Assembly: GCA_945882915.1 (NCBI GenBank)
Contig: CAMCWV010000009.1
Location: forward strand, 1 to 64,000
Length of the DNA: 64,000 bases
Source of the DNA: Waddlia chondrophila WSU 86-1044
GTDB lineage: Bacteria; Chlamydiota; Chlamydiia; Chlamydiales; CAMCWV01
Direction of reading: 5' to 3'
The notes under the pieces are model-generated. The model saw only the letters and a list, made by a program, of their open reading frames with translations, was not told where the DNA came from and did not search any database. This document shows, piece after piece, positions 17,511 to 26,485 of this stretch (position 1 is the stretch's first letter; each line of letters begins with the position of its first letter). The translations under genes and the position numbers were made by a program.

Positions 17511-17565
17511 AATTGCAGCCTGTAAGGCTTCTACTCTTAAGGAGCTGTGATTACGCCACAACGCC
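17511..17565. repeat. short CAGCCT repeat
   Basis: AATTGCAGCCTGTAAGGCTT, then CTACTCTTAAGGAGCTGTGA and a degenerate right arm. It is a decayed version of the repeat at 37487-37556. It lies immediately upstream of the putA ribosome-binding site, between divergently transcribed putA and the NamZ-like gene. Confidence 0.65.
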
Positions 17566-17613
17566 TCTTGAGGTGAAATGTTTATTTTATCGTATCCTCT
17601 GGTATACGAGAAA

Positions 17614-17685
17614 TATACTCCTCATTAGCTGAAAACGGGGCGTTCGCGCTAGCCCAAATTCCCGTTTTTAGCTAAGAGGAGTATA
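17614..17685. repeat. palindromic GAGGAGTATA element, short form (72 bp)
   Basis: TATACTCCTCATTAGCTGAA at the left end is matched by the inverted TTAGCTAAGAGGAGTATA at the right. The centre reads GGGGCGTTCGCGCTAGCCC. The right end lies 24 bp upstream of the GTG start at 17710, inside the probable leader of that gene. Confidence 0.8.
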
Positions 17686-17709
17686 TAATCTAAGGTAGGA
17701 ATAAGAATT

Positions 17710-19035
17710 GTGTCATCAATTTTCAGAGCTGTTTTGTTACTTTGTTTGTGGATGCTATTGGTAGGGGCCGAATCTGTTGAGCCTTCTGCTGCACCGTCGG
17801 CTGCGCCTGCCCAAAAGCCCCTAGCGCAGCCGCGTCCAAAAGCTGTTAAAGCCCCAAAAGTGAAGGTGGGCATCTCAGTATTCTTCGATAAGGGACATGC
17901 CAAAAAGATGTTAGCCGGCAAGAGAGTCGGGCTGATCACAAACCACACTGCCATCAACGAAAAGATGGAATCTGCCATCGACTTGGTAAAGGCAAATGCT
18001 AAAGACTACAAGTTGGTTGCTTTCTTTGCTCCAGAGCACGGCATTAATGGGCTCGGGTATGCTGCAGAGAAAATTGCTAACGCGCGGGATAAAGATGGGC
18101 AGCCCATATACAGCCTTCATGGCGAGACTCGCCGGCCAACAGAGACAATGTTGAAAGGGATCGATATTTTGCTCTACGACATTCAAGACGTTGGCTCTAG
18201 ATCCTACACGTATATATCGACCCTTTTTTATGTGATGGAAGAGGCGGCTAAAAGGAAGATACCCGTAGTTGTCATGGACCGTCCAAATCCAATTAATGGA
18301 ACCGTTGTTGATGGCCTTTTGCTTGAGCCTCAGTGGCGCTCGTTTGTTGGGTATGTAAACGTCACCTATTGCCATGGAATGACAGTCGGAGAGCTTGCTC
18401 AGTTCTTTAACACAGAATACCAAGTTGGTTGTGACTTGAGAGTCATTCCGATGGAAGGGTGGAAGCGGACGATGACCTTTAAAGATACAGGCTTAAGCTG
18501 GGTACCAACAAGCCCGCAGATTCCCGATGCCGACACCCCTTTGTACTATCCTATGACGGGACTTTTGGGGGAGCTGCAGATTGTGAGTATCGGTGTTGGC
18601 TATACGCTGCCGTTTAAAATTGTAGGCGCTCCCTGGATGAGTGCAGAGTCACTTGCTAAGCGGCTGAACGACCAGAAGTACCCTGGGGTGTACTTTCAGC
18701 CCTATCACTTCTGTCCTTTCTTTGGGAGGTACAAGGGAGAGCCCTGTCAAGGGGTCCGAATTGTTGTGACCGACTCCTCTTTGTATTTACCCGTCTCTAC
18801 GCAGTATCTCATTTTGGGTGTGCTAAAACTCATGTACCCCCAGCAGTTCATAAAGGCGCTGGATGGAGTTAAAGAGCGCCAACCAATGTTTGCCAAAGTT
18901 AATGGGACAGATAACGTCTATCAGATGATGTTAAACGAACCCTACATCTCGTGGAAGCTCCGAAGCATGTGTGACAAAGCGCGCGCTCTCTTTAACCCCG
19001 TCCGCGCCAAGTACCTCAACCCCGCCTATAAGTAG
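17710..19035 (+). CDS. NamZ-like exo-beta-N-acetylmuramidase (DUF1343 family)
   Basis: A 441-aa protein with an N-terminal signal peptide (hydrophobic core about 5-20, then a Pro/Ala-rich linker to about 50). The DUF1343 core follows: GKRVGLITNHTAINE, FAPEHGINGLGYAAEK, the highly conserved YDIQDVGSRSYTYISTL and VVMDRPNPINGTVVDG. Characterised members (NamZ) remove terminal MurNAc from peptidoglycan. The start is GTG 17710 with TAGGAA upstream. In a chlamydia-like bacterium with little or septum-only peptidoglycan, a secreted muramidase points to recycling or remodelling. The assignment is by family motifs only. Confidence 0.85.
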   Translation: MSSIFRAVLLLCLWMLLVGAESVEPSAAPSAAPAQKPLAQPRPKAVKAPKVKVGISVFFDKGHAKKMLAGKRVGLITNHTAINEKMESAIDLVKANAKDYKLVAFFAPEHGINGLGYAAEKIANARDKDGQPIYSLHGETRRPTETMLKGIDILLYDIQDVGSRSYTYISTLFYVMEEAAKRKIPVVVMDRPNPINGTVVDGLLLEPQWRSFVGYVNVTYCHGMTVGELAQFFNTEYQVGCDLRVIPMEGWKRTMTFKDTGLSWVPTSPQIPDADTPLYYPMTGLLGELQIVSIGVGYTLPFKIVGAPWMSAESLAKRLNDQKYPGVYFQPYHFCPFFGRYKGEPCQGVRIVVTDSSLYLPVSTQYLILGVLKLMYPQQFIKALDGVKERQPMFAKVNGTDNVYQMMLNEPYISWKLRSMCDKARALFNPVRAKYLNPAYK

Positions 19036-19095
19036 CATATTTAACAAATGAGATTATTAGTATGCTTGGAACTATGCGTTAGTGGTTATTTAAAC

Positions 19096-19584
19096 GGCGA
19101 AGCCGTGGCAGGTGCTAGCCATAAGAGACCGAAGGGGACCTGCAGAATATTAGAATTATAATGTCAAGCCACGGTCAGTGGCGACAGCTCTTTCAGAAAG
19201 GCATTGCCCGCATAATTACAGCCCGTTAAGAGTAGCAGCCTTACAGGCTGCGTGGGACGTATTCGTTTACACCCAGGGCGCTGCCCTTATGTTGTTTGCA
19301 ATTACAGCCCTTCAGGCTGAACCTGAGAAACTGAAGTGGTTTTATAGTAGTTAAAGCTTTTTGCATAAAAGCTCAGCCTGAAGGGCTGAAAATGCAAACA
19401 GCCCAGGGCGGCGCCCTGGGTATAAGAGAATATATCCCATGCAGCCTGTAAGGCTGCAATGACAATTATGCGAGCAAAGCCTTTCAGGAAAGTATCGCCA
19501 CTGATCGTGGCTCCGAATTTCTTATTTGGATAAGTCGTAGGTTTCCTTCGGTCACCTACAGCTAGCACCTGCCACGGCTTCGCC
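19096..19584. repeat. 489-bp nested palindromic composite repeat
   Basis: Perfect 24-bp outer arms lie at 19096-19119 and 19561-19584 (GGCGAAGCCGTGGCAGGTGC plus CTAG-type end). A second inverted pair lies inside (about 19163-19185 and 19494-19516, around GCCACGGTCAGTGGCGA). Innermost are CAGCCT/AGGCTG hairpins and two opposed GCCCTGGGTATA modules (19194-19477). It fills the convergent gap between the NamZ-like gene and the glycosyltransferase. No ORF of note is present. The structure looks like one mobile-type unit with at least three nested palindromes. Confidence 0.8.
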
Positions 19585-19640
19585 TTTTAATTACAGCGTT
19601 CGCGGTCCTTTTAACTGTTAGAGGGTCTTGCTAACAGGGC

Positions 19641-20675
19641 CTAGCTAATTAGGGATTGGAGTTCGTTGTAGACTTCGTCTACTTCGATGCGGGTCATGCA
19701 GCGGAAGTCGATAGGGCATTTTCTGAGGTAGCAAGGAGAGCAGTCGACATGTTTGTGGATCACCTTCCCTCCACTGTAAGGCCCTGTGGAGACATCGTTC
19801 GTGGAGCCAAACAGCGCCAAGAGCTTTGTTCCCACGGCAGAGGCAATGTGCATAGGGCCGCTATCGTTTGTTAGCAAGATGTCGCATGTTTTAATTAATG
19901 CGATAAGCTCGCGCAAAGAGGTGGCCCCTGCAAGGTTAATGACCCGCAAAGGCATGCCCGAGCAAATTTGATTAACCAGAGGAGTTCCTGTAGAATCTCC
20001 AAAATACACAACGGTAATCAGAGGGTTTGCTAAGAGACGATGGGTGACCTCTTGAAATCTTTCTGGCAGCCAACACTTAGCCGAGCCGTAAGCTGCGCCT
20101 GGGTTGATTCCTATGATGATCCCATTTTCAGGCGTTCCGTGTTTTTTCAGAATCTGCCGAGCGTTTTGAAGCTCTTGCGCTGTGACATGCAGACGAGGCG
20201 GGGTGTCAGAAAGGGCGATCCCCAATGGTGGCAATAACTCTTTATAAGTGACAACTAAGTGTTGCCGTTCTTTTTCTCTGGGCCAGGGAAGCGCTTTATT
20301 CAAGAATAGAGAGCGCAAGTTTTCTGAGTAGCCCACTCTATTTCTGACGTTTCCACGCCAAAACCGCCAAGCAGAAGAAAAGGAATTTGTGAGCAAGATC
20401 CCAAGGTCATACTTGCCACGTCTCAAGAATTCGATCAGCCTTCGCTCTTCTTGACGCCTAAGCCATCCGCTTGGGCGGGAAAAGCTAAAGACCTCGTCAA
20501 TATCGCTATCTTCTTTGAGGAGCGCTGCGACGTTTGATTGGCACATTACGGTGATTTTAGACTCTGGCCAGCGCCTACGAACGTCGCTTAAAATCGGGGT
20601 TGCCATGACGAGATCCCCAAGCCAGTTGGGCATCCGGATAATAATATTTTTAGGAGACTCTACCTGCAATGTCAT
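19641..20675 (-). CDS. glycosyltransferase family 9 (WaaF/heptosyltransferase-like)
   Basis: A 344-aa GT-B fold enzyme of the ADP-heptose:LPS heptosyltransferase family. N-terminal IIIRMPNWLGDLVMATPIL is the acceptor-side motif. INPGAAYGSAKCWLPERF, LTNDSGPMHIASAVG and ALFGSTNDVSTGPY are the donor-binding motifs. By family it adds a heptose to the inner LPS core. Chlamydial lipooligosaccharide in Chlamydiaceae lacks heptose, so the actual sugar could differ. ATG 20675 has CAGGAAT upstream. Confidence 0.85.
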   Translation of the reverse strand: MTLQVESPKNIIIRMPNWLGDLVMATPILSDVRRRWPESKITVMCQSNVAALLKEDSDIDEVFSFSRPSGWLRRQEERRLIEFLRRGKYDLGILLTNSFSSAWRFWRGNVRNRVGYSENLRSLFLNKALPWPREKERQHLVVTYKELLPPLGIALSDTPPRLHVTAQELQNARQILKKHGTPENGIIIGINPGAAYGSAKCWLPERFQEVTHRLLANPLITVVYFGDSTGTPLVNQICSGMPLRVINLAGATSLRELIALIKTCDILLTNDSGPMHIASAVGTKLLALFGSTNDVSTGPYSGGKVIHKHVDCSPCYLRKCPIDFRCMTRIEVDEVYNELQSLIS

Positions 20676-20777
20676 ACAAACGATTCCTGGTGAAGACTCT
20701 AAAGTATACCTAGTCCTTCCTTTTTTCCACAGATTCTGCTATCAACAGCCCATTATTTTTGGGTCTTTTGCGCTGGT

Positions 20778-23009
20778 ATGAAGATATTTCTATCTATTTT
20801 AGCATTGCTTTGCTCTCTCCTGTTTGCTAGTGCTTATGGAGAGGTGGATGGTATGGGAGATTTCTCTCTCACCATTTTTGACGAGCGTCCCGCCATGTCC
20901 CCATCTCCAGCTCCTCATGTTCCTAAGGTACCACTTCCTAGAGATGTTCTTGATGATATGAATCTTCTTCTAAACTGGACACATAGAGAGAGCTCTATCC
21001 CTCCACCGATAGCTCTCAATAACTTTCTAATGCCCGGCTATTTGAATATGCCCTCAGCGCGGATGCTAGGCGCTGGTTTTATTGGGGCAGGAGCCTCTGA
21101 CACACCTCCATACACGAACATCAACGTTCTCCTGCAGCCCTTTTCTAGACTCCAGGTATCGGGAAGCTTTCGCATTTTTCGTGGCGTTCTCGACAGAAAT
21201 CTTTCTCCTGTAGGTTATGGCGATTATGCCGACCGGGGAATGAATGCTAAATTTGCGCTGCTACTTCCAGAAGATAGCGGCAATAGTCTTCCTGGAATTT
21301 CCATTGGTGGAGAAGATCTGATTGGAACGGGGCTTTTTCATAGTAAGTATGTTATCGCCACCCAGGTCATCCCTGCTGTTAATATGGAGTTTTCTCTTGG
21401 ATATGGAGCGGGAAGGATTAAGGGGCTCTTTGGCGGGGTGGCCTGGTCTCCGTTTGCTCACAAGAAGCGCTGGCCGATAAAAAATCTTACATTTACTGCC
21501 GAATACGATGCGATTGATTATGAAAGCTCGGACGCAGAACCGCATCCATCAGCGCGCACGTTTGATAATCGGGTAAATATTGGAGTCCAGTATCGCTTTT
21601 TTAACATGTTCTCTGTCGGTGTGGGGTACATCAAAGGGCAAGACGTTTCCATGATGGCCGGAGCCACCTACAACTTTGGAGAAACAGAGGGTCTAATTCC
21701 TAAAATCGAAGATCCACTCCCCTACAACGCCCCTAAGATCACAGAGTCTCTTGGGGTTGTGCGGACCGAGACCATGTTTTCCCATGACATCGCTCACGCG
21801 CTAAAGCAGCAAGGTTTCAATCTCTTGAGTGTTGTGATCACAGATTCTACAAAAGAAGGGGTCTCTCTTGTCATCACAATAGACAACCAGACCTACCGCT
21901 ATGAAAGAATCGCTAGAATGCGTGTGGAGCACATTTTAGCCAATCTACTGCCGCAAAATGTGATTAGCATTATTGTTGTTTTTGAATCTGAAGGGATTGC
22001 TTGTCAACAGTATGCTTACAGAGGAAAAGAAATACACCGTTATGGATCTAAAGAGCTTGGCACCTATGAGCTGCAAACGCTCTCGCCAATGCAGGAGATC
22101 ACCTTTCCTGACAAAGCAAGGTCCAAAGAAGTCTACAAAAGCGACAAGTCCCCTTGGAGCTTTAATTTTCAGCCGCGTGTTCACACCTACTTTAACAGCC
22201 CTCAAGGGAAGCTCCAGTATGCCATGGGAGTTGCTTTAGGCGTTCAAGGGTACTTTGGAAATAATATCTTCTACGAGGTTGAGGGGGTTTATTCCTTTTA
22301 CACCACTTTCTCGTCAAAGGCAGACTCTCCTGGTATAATTGGAAAGAATCTTTTAAGAGTTTATAGTGACTATGACATTTACTTGAGAAACCGCGCTCTT
22401 AACCTCGACATTGCCTACTTGCAAAAGGGATGGGCGCTGGGGAATGGGTTTTCTTTCCGGGTGGCAAGCGGATACTTTGGTCCAGTGTTTGGAGGGGGCG
22501 CTGTTGAGGCGTTGTTCTATCCTGTAAACTCGTTAATTGGAGTGGGCGTTAATGCTGCAGTTTTATGGAAGAGGGACTATTATGGATTTGGTTTCCAAAG
22601 AGAGCTCCATTATTCAAACGGCCAAGAGCTTTTTCTGCAGAGGTATTCCTATCTGAAGCAGTACTTTGTCGATTTCTACTACGACATCGAACCCATTAGC
22701 ATAAAAACTAAAGTGAGTGTGGGAAGGTTTTTGGCTGGTGACTACGGCGCGCGTGTGGATGTTACTCGGTACTTTCCTAGCGGACTTGAGATCTCTTTAT
22801 GGTACACGATGACAAACGCAAAAGAAACCATTAACGGCAGCCTTTACTACGACAATGGCGTAGCTTTTAGAGTTCCTCTCGATCTTCTGTATGAGTTTAG
22901 CGCTCGCTCTCATGTGGGCTTTGCGATATCTGCCTGGACAAGGGACACCGGGCGGCGAAGCGAAACGGGCAAATCCCTCTACGACATTCTATCCGCCGAA
23001 CGGCGCTAG
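20778..23009 (+). CDS. YjbH-like outer-membrane beta-barrel protein
   Basis: A 743-aa exported protein. A signal peptide (about 1-20, LSILALLCSLLFASAYG) is followed by MPGYLNMPSARMLGAGFIGAG, a hallmark start of the YjbH (DUF940) family. Long runs of alternating polar/hydrophobic strands (for example INVLLQPFSRLQVSGSFRIF) suggest two beta-barrel regions around a soluble middle (about 330-430). YjbH-type proteins are linked to exopolysaccharide export; no yjbEFG partners are seen here. The next gene is convergent, separated by a palindromic element. Confidence 0.75.
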   Translation: MKIFLSILALLCSLLFASAYGEVDGMGDFSLTIFDERPAMSPSPAPHVPKVPLPRDVLDDMNLLLNWTHRESSIPPPIALNNFLMPGYLNMPSARMLGAGFIGAGASDTPPYTNINVLLQPFSRLQVSGSFRIFRGVLDRNLSPVGYGDYADRGMNAKFALLLPEDSGNSLPGISIGGEDLIGTGLFHSKYVIATQVIPAVNMEFSLGYGAGRIKGLFGGVAWSPFAHKKRWPIKNLTFTAEYDAIDYESSDAEPHPSARTFDNRVNIGVQYRFFNMFSVGVGYIKGQDVSMMAGATYNFGETEGLIPKIEDPLPYNAPKITESLGVVRTETMFSHDIAHALKQQGFNLLSVVITDSTKEGVSLVITIDNQTYRYERIARMRVEHILANLLPQNVISIIVVFESEGIACQQYAYRGKEIHRYGSKELGTYELQTLSPMQEITFPDKARSKEVYKSDKSPWSFNFQPRVHTYFNSPQGKLQYAMGVALGVQGYFGNNIFYEVEGVYSFYTTFSSKADSPGIIGKNLLRVYSDYDIYLRNRALNLDIAYLQKGWALGNGFSFRVASGYFGPVFGGGAVEALFYPVNSLIGVGVNAAVLWKRDYYGFGFQRELHYSNGQELFLQRYSYLKQYFVDFYYDIEPISIKTKVSVGRFLAGDYGARVDVTRYFPSGLEISLWYTMTNAKETINGSLYYDNGVAFRVPLDLLYEFSARSHVGFAISAWTRDTGRRSETGKSLYDILSAERR

Positions 23010-23048
23010 TGGTCTGTCAATATTAAAATTACGGGTGGTTTTCCAAAA

Positions 23049-23118
23049 TATACTCCTCTTAGTTGAAAACGGGGCTTTGGCGCCGTCCAAAGTCCCATTC
23101 TTAACTAAGAGGAGTATA
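23049..23118. repeat. palindromic GAGGAGTATA element, short form (70 bp)
   Basis: A near-perfect palindrome, TATACTCCTCTTAGTTGAAA at the left and the inverted TTAACTAAGAGGAGTATA at the right, centred on TTTGGCGCCGTCCAAA. It ends 7 bp before the hemB stop codon and could terminate both convergent transcripts. Confidence 0.85.
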
Positions 23119-23124
23119 TAACGC

Positions 23125-24102
23125 TTATTCCTCAAGGAGCCACTCAGCAGCCTGCCTTGCAGCATAGGTGAGGATGACATCTGCCCCCGCACGCTTGATT
23201 CCTATTAAACATTCGAGCATTGCCTTTTTCGGGTCGAGCCACTTGTTTTGGGCAGCAGCCATGATCATCGCATACTCACCGCTCACGTGGTAAGCAGCTA
23301 CCGGGAGTGTTGTGTGGGCGCGCAATTTAGAAATGATATCCAAGTAAGGAAGTGCCGGCTTTACCATCAAAAAGTCAGCACCCTCTTCTTCATCAAGAGT
23401 TGCTTCTCGGATTGCCTCGGTCGCATTTGCCGGGTTTATCTGATAGGTTTTTTTGTCTCCAAAAGCAAGCTTAACATTAAGCGCATCTCTAAAAGGTCCA
23501 TAAAACGACGAAGCATACTTCGCTGTGTAGGCCATGATACTGACGTGTTCACAATTAAATTTATCAAGCGATTGACGAATGTGCCTGATGCGACCATCCA
23601 TCATGTCACTTGGCGCTACAATGTCTACACCTGCTCCTGCTTGAACAATCGCCATCTTTCCGAGAACTTCTACCGTCTCATCGTTAAGAATCTCACCTTT
23701 GTCGTTTACAAGCCCATCGTGCCCATGGCTCGTATAAGGATCCAGCGCGATATCGGCAATCACACACATTTCCGGAAATTCTTTTTTTAAGGCGCGAATA
23801 GCGCGCTGCAACAAGCCCTCAGGATTAAGGGCTTGTGTTCCAGTAATGTCTTTTTGCTCCTGGGGGATTACGGGAAAAAGTGCCATTGCCGGAATGCCTA
23901 ACTTGAGCAAGGCTTCAGCTTCTTTAAGCAGCAGGTCAATCGAAAGGCGACTTACTCCAGGCAAACTCAGAATGGGTTCTTTTTGCCCCGTTCCCTCTTT
24001 TACAAAATAAGGGGCGATAAAATCGGAAGGATGAAGGCGCGTTTCTTGCACCATTTCACGAATGGCGTGACATTTGCGGTTGCGACGAGGTCTTTTTAAC
24101 AT
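23125..24102 (-). CDS. hemB: delta-aminolevulinic acid dehydratase (porphobilinogen synthase)
   Basis: A 325-aa heme-pathway enzyme condensing two 5-aminolevulinates. It begins LKRPRRNRK and has the catalytic lysines in MAYTAKYASSFYGP and FLMVKPALPYLD. The metal region reads DIALDPYTSHGHDG: Asp/Ala replace the cysteines of zinc enzymes, so a magnesium-type, zinc-free site is expected. I chose ATG 24102 with GGGGG 8 nt upstream; GTG 24168 and ATG 24126 are in frame but lack an SD. It is divergent from thyX, as in Chlamydiaceae where the two are neighbours. Confidence 0.93.
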   Translation of the reverse strand: MLKRPRRNRKCHAIREMVQETRLHPSDFIAPYFVKEGTGQKEPILSLPGVSRLSIDLLLKEAEALLKLGIPAMALFPVIPQEQKDITGTQALNPEGLLQRAIRALKKEFPEMCVIADIALDPYTSHGHDGLVNDKGEILNDETVEVLGKMAIVQAGAGVDIVAPSDMMDGRIRHIRQSLDKFNCEHVSIMAYTAKYASSFYGPFRDALNVKLAFGDKKTYQINPANATEAIREATLDEEEGADFLMVKPALPYLDIISKLRAHTTLPVAAYHVSGEYAMIMAAAQNKWLDPKKAMLECLIGIKRAGADVILTYAARQAAEWLLEE

Positions 24103-24168
24103 GTGATAGCCCCCAGATTTAGGCATAAAAATAGGAAAGGGATCATAGGAATCATTGACATAATCCAC

Positions 24169-24515
24169 AACGTCTTAGGAAGAGGATAAAGAGAAGTTAT
24201 TAAATACTCTTCTTCTTCAGAGGGTGTGGGAATGTTCATGGTTATCAACGACGCCCCTTCTGGAAAAAATGTTAATATATTGTTAGTGAACAGATCGTAA
24301 AGTGCCGCTTATGAACTTTTTCCTTGCGATGAACAAAAGCGTGTTCATAGATCTTCTGGTTTTGGGGCGGGTTGTGAACATCTTTTCCACAAGTTTGGCT
24401 TGGTCAACTCTTCAACAGGTTTTTTGTTTTTCGCTTGATCGGCGGGGGAGGATATGGCAACCTCAATGTCTTCGCATTTTTCGGCAGAGGTTTTTCAACG
24501 CCCCGGAGTATTAAT
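24169..24515. other. hemB-thyX intergenic region, candidate replication origin
   Basis: This 347-bp divergent gap is AT-rich in places (TTATTAAATACTC, AATGTTAATATATTG) and carries near-DnaA boxes: TTTTCCACA near 24382 (one mismatch to TTATCCACA), TTATCAACG near 24242, and several TGAACA/TGTTCA motifs. Some published chlamydial genomes place base 1 next to hemB. No coding sequence is supported. Evidence is suggestive only. Confidence 0.35.
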
Positions 24516-26147
24516 ATGCAATCGTACGAAGAGTTCAGCGAGACACAGGCCAAAATTCTTGAGCGTTATGTCTCTAACACGGCTGGGGATGCTAACGTTT
24601 TTGTATTACATAACCTCCCAGAGGTAATCAAGGGGGCTCTTTTCTCCCGCTATTCCCGCTCTAGCCTTGGTCTTCGCACCCTCCTTTTAAAGGAGTTTAT
24701 TTTAAATGAAGAGACCGCCTTTGACTCTATTGTAGCCCAGCAGACCCACTCTTCAGAGAGTCAGATGGTCGCAATTAAAAAGGCCCAAAATTTTTATGAC
24801 CGTATTCTTGATGGATATGGAGATGATTCGATCGGAGAGCTTGGTGGCGCCCATTTAGCCATCGAAAACGTTTCGATGATTGCTGCCAAAGCTATCGAAG
24901 ATCAACGCATTGGGGGCTCCCCTCTAGAAAAGTCTACGCGCTATATTTATTTCGATCAGAAGGTGAAAGGAGAGTACCTTTTTTGCAGAGAGCCCGTGCT
25001 TTGCACGTCGGGCTACAAAGAAATCTATGTTAACACCTGTAACATGCTTTTTGAGACATATAGCCGCCTTATTCCCCCGATGACAGCTTTAATGGAAGAG
25101 CGCAGCCCAATTAAGTCTTTCCCCGACGGCACTACGAAGCAGGCTTATGGGGCATCCTTAAGGGCTAAAGTTCTTGATTGCCTCCGCGGCCTTTTGCCTG
25201 CAAGTACTCTTACGAATATGGGCGTCTATGGAAATGGGCGCTTCTTTGAGCATCTTGTTCAGAAGCTCCACAGCAGCGGCCTTAAGGAACTTGAGGACAT
25301 TGGAAAGTATTCTTACGACGAACTCGTCAAAACGGTGCCTTCTTTTATTCGTAGAGCCGAAGTAAATCACAAGCACTATAAAACATTTGCTTGCTTCCGA
25401 GAGGCAATTCAAGGGCAGATTAGCCATGTTGCCAAAAAGCACCGCGCAAATGTGGAAAGGTCCCAGAAGCCTGGAGTTCGCTTGATTCAGTCGGGCTCAG
25501 ATATTGTTACAAAAGTCGCTGGCGCTTTGCTGTTTGGCACTTCTAATGCAGGACTCTATGAGTGGCAAGAGTATTGCCGGGGTCTTTCTGAAGAGGATAT
25601 TGCAAGTATTTTCGATGCGGCGAGCAATGCAAGAGAAAATCGACGCCACAAGTCTCCACGCGGCCTTGAGCATGCAGAATTTACTTTCGAAATCATTGCC
25701 GACTTTGGGATTTACCGCGATTTGCACCGTCACAGACTGCTCACACAAGAGCGCCAGCTCCTTTCGTGTGATTATGGATATGCTGTCCCTACAGAGATTC
25801 TAGGTACTCCTATGGAAAAAGAATATCGCGATGCTATGGAGGAGGCAGCAGAGGCTTACAAGACTATTGCTGAAGAACTCCCTGAAGAGGCTCAGTATGT
25901 TGTTCCGATGGCGTACAACATCCGTTGGTACATGCACGCTAACTTACGCGCTTTACAGTGGATTTGCGAGCTACGCTCCTCGCCAGCAGGCCATCCCCAC
26001 TACCGCTATGTGGCTCAAGAAATTGCGCGGCAGATCACTCAGAAGTACCCTGCATTTGGTTGTTTCTTCAAGTTTGTAGACCGCGAAGGGTATGAGCTAG
26101 GTCGCCTTGGACAAGAGCAGCGCACCACCGACAAACAACGTAAGTAA
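24516..26147 (+). CDS. thyX: flavin-dependent thymidylate synthase, double-length chlamydial type
   Basis: A 543-aa ThyX, about twice the usual length, made of two related halves as in chlamydiae. The N-terminal half has NLPEVIKGALFSRYSRSSLG. The C-terminal half has the functional signature DLHRHRLLTQERQLLSCDYG (a variant of RHRxxSxNxxSxR), and LRSSPAGHPHYRYVAQEIAR near the end. It methylates dUMP using methylene-tetrahydrofolate and FADH2. I chose ATG 24516 with CGGAG 9 nt upstream; 24435 would add an unrelated tail. The arrangement beside hemB matches Chlamydiaceae. Confidence 0.9.
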   Translation: MQSYEEFSETQAKILERYVSNTAGDANVFVLHNLPEVIKGALFSRYSRSSLGLRTLLLKEFILNEETAFDSIVAQQTHSSESQMVAIKKAQNFYDRILDGYGDDSIGELGGAHLAIENVSMIAAKAIEDQRIGGSPLEKSTRYIYFDQKVKGEYLFCREPVLCTSGYKEIYVNTCNMLFETYSRLIPPMTALMEERSPIKSFPDGTTKQAYGASLRAKVLDCLRGLLPASTLTNMGVYGNGRFFEHLVQKLHSSGLKELEDIGKYSYDELVKTVPSFIRRAEVNHKHYKTFACFREAIQGQISHVAKKHRANVERSQKPGVRLIQSGSDIVTKVAGALLFGTSNAGLYEWQEYCRGLSEEDIASIFDAASNARENRRHKSPRGLEHAEFTFEIIADFGIYRDLHRHRLLTQERQLLSCDYGYAVPTEILGTPMEKEYRDAMEEAAEAYKTIAEELPEEAQYVVPMAYNIRWYMHANLRALQWICELRSSPAGHPHYRYVAQEIARQITQKYPAFGCFFKFVDREGYELGRLGQEQRTTDKQRK

Positions 26148-26171
26148 CAAAGAATGCAGAACGGGATAACT

Positions 26172-26234
26172 GGATATTTAAGATGAAATTAAGGAGCAAC
26201 GCTTACGCTCGCTCCTTAATTTTATCTTAAATAC
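26172..26234 (+). terminator. strong stem-loop after thyX
   Basis: GGATATTTAAGATGAAATTA...GGAGC at 26172-26197 pairs with GCTCCTTAATTTTATCTTAA...CC at 26210-26234 over about 25 bp with few mismatches, around the loop AACGCTTACGCTC. The loop resembles the 25-bp repeats near the RAYT. It is placed to end thyX transcription. Confidence 0.65.
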
Positions 26235-26485
26235 CCAACCTTCCTATCCTGTTCTGAATAGTTTGTGCTTGGCAAGAAACGGGCGATTCGGCGATAATTA
26301 CAGGCATGTCAAAGAACTCCTTTTTCGTTACATCTTTTTTTTCCTTCTTTTGGTGGCTAACCCCTAGCCACTCATAATACTTCCAACTCACGTTTTTTTG
26401 TTTTTTAGCCTCTAATTTTCCACAGGAATTCAAGTAATTCTTTGGAAGTGGCGGCGAACATTTTTTTATATTTTCAGGGGGAGCC

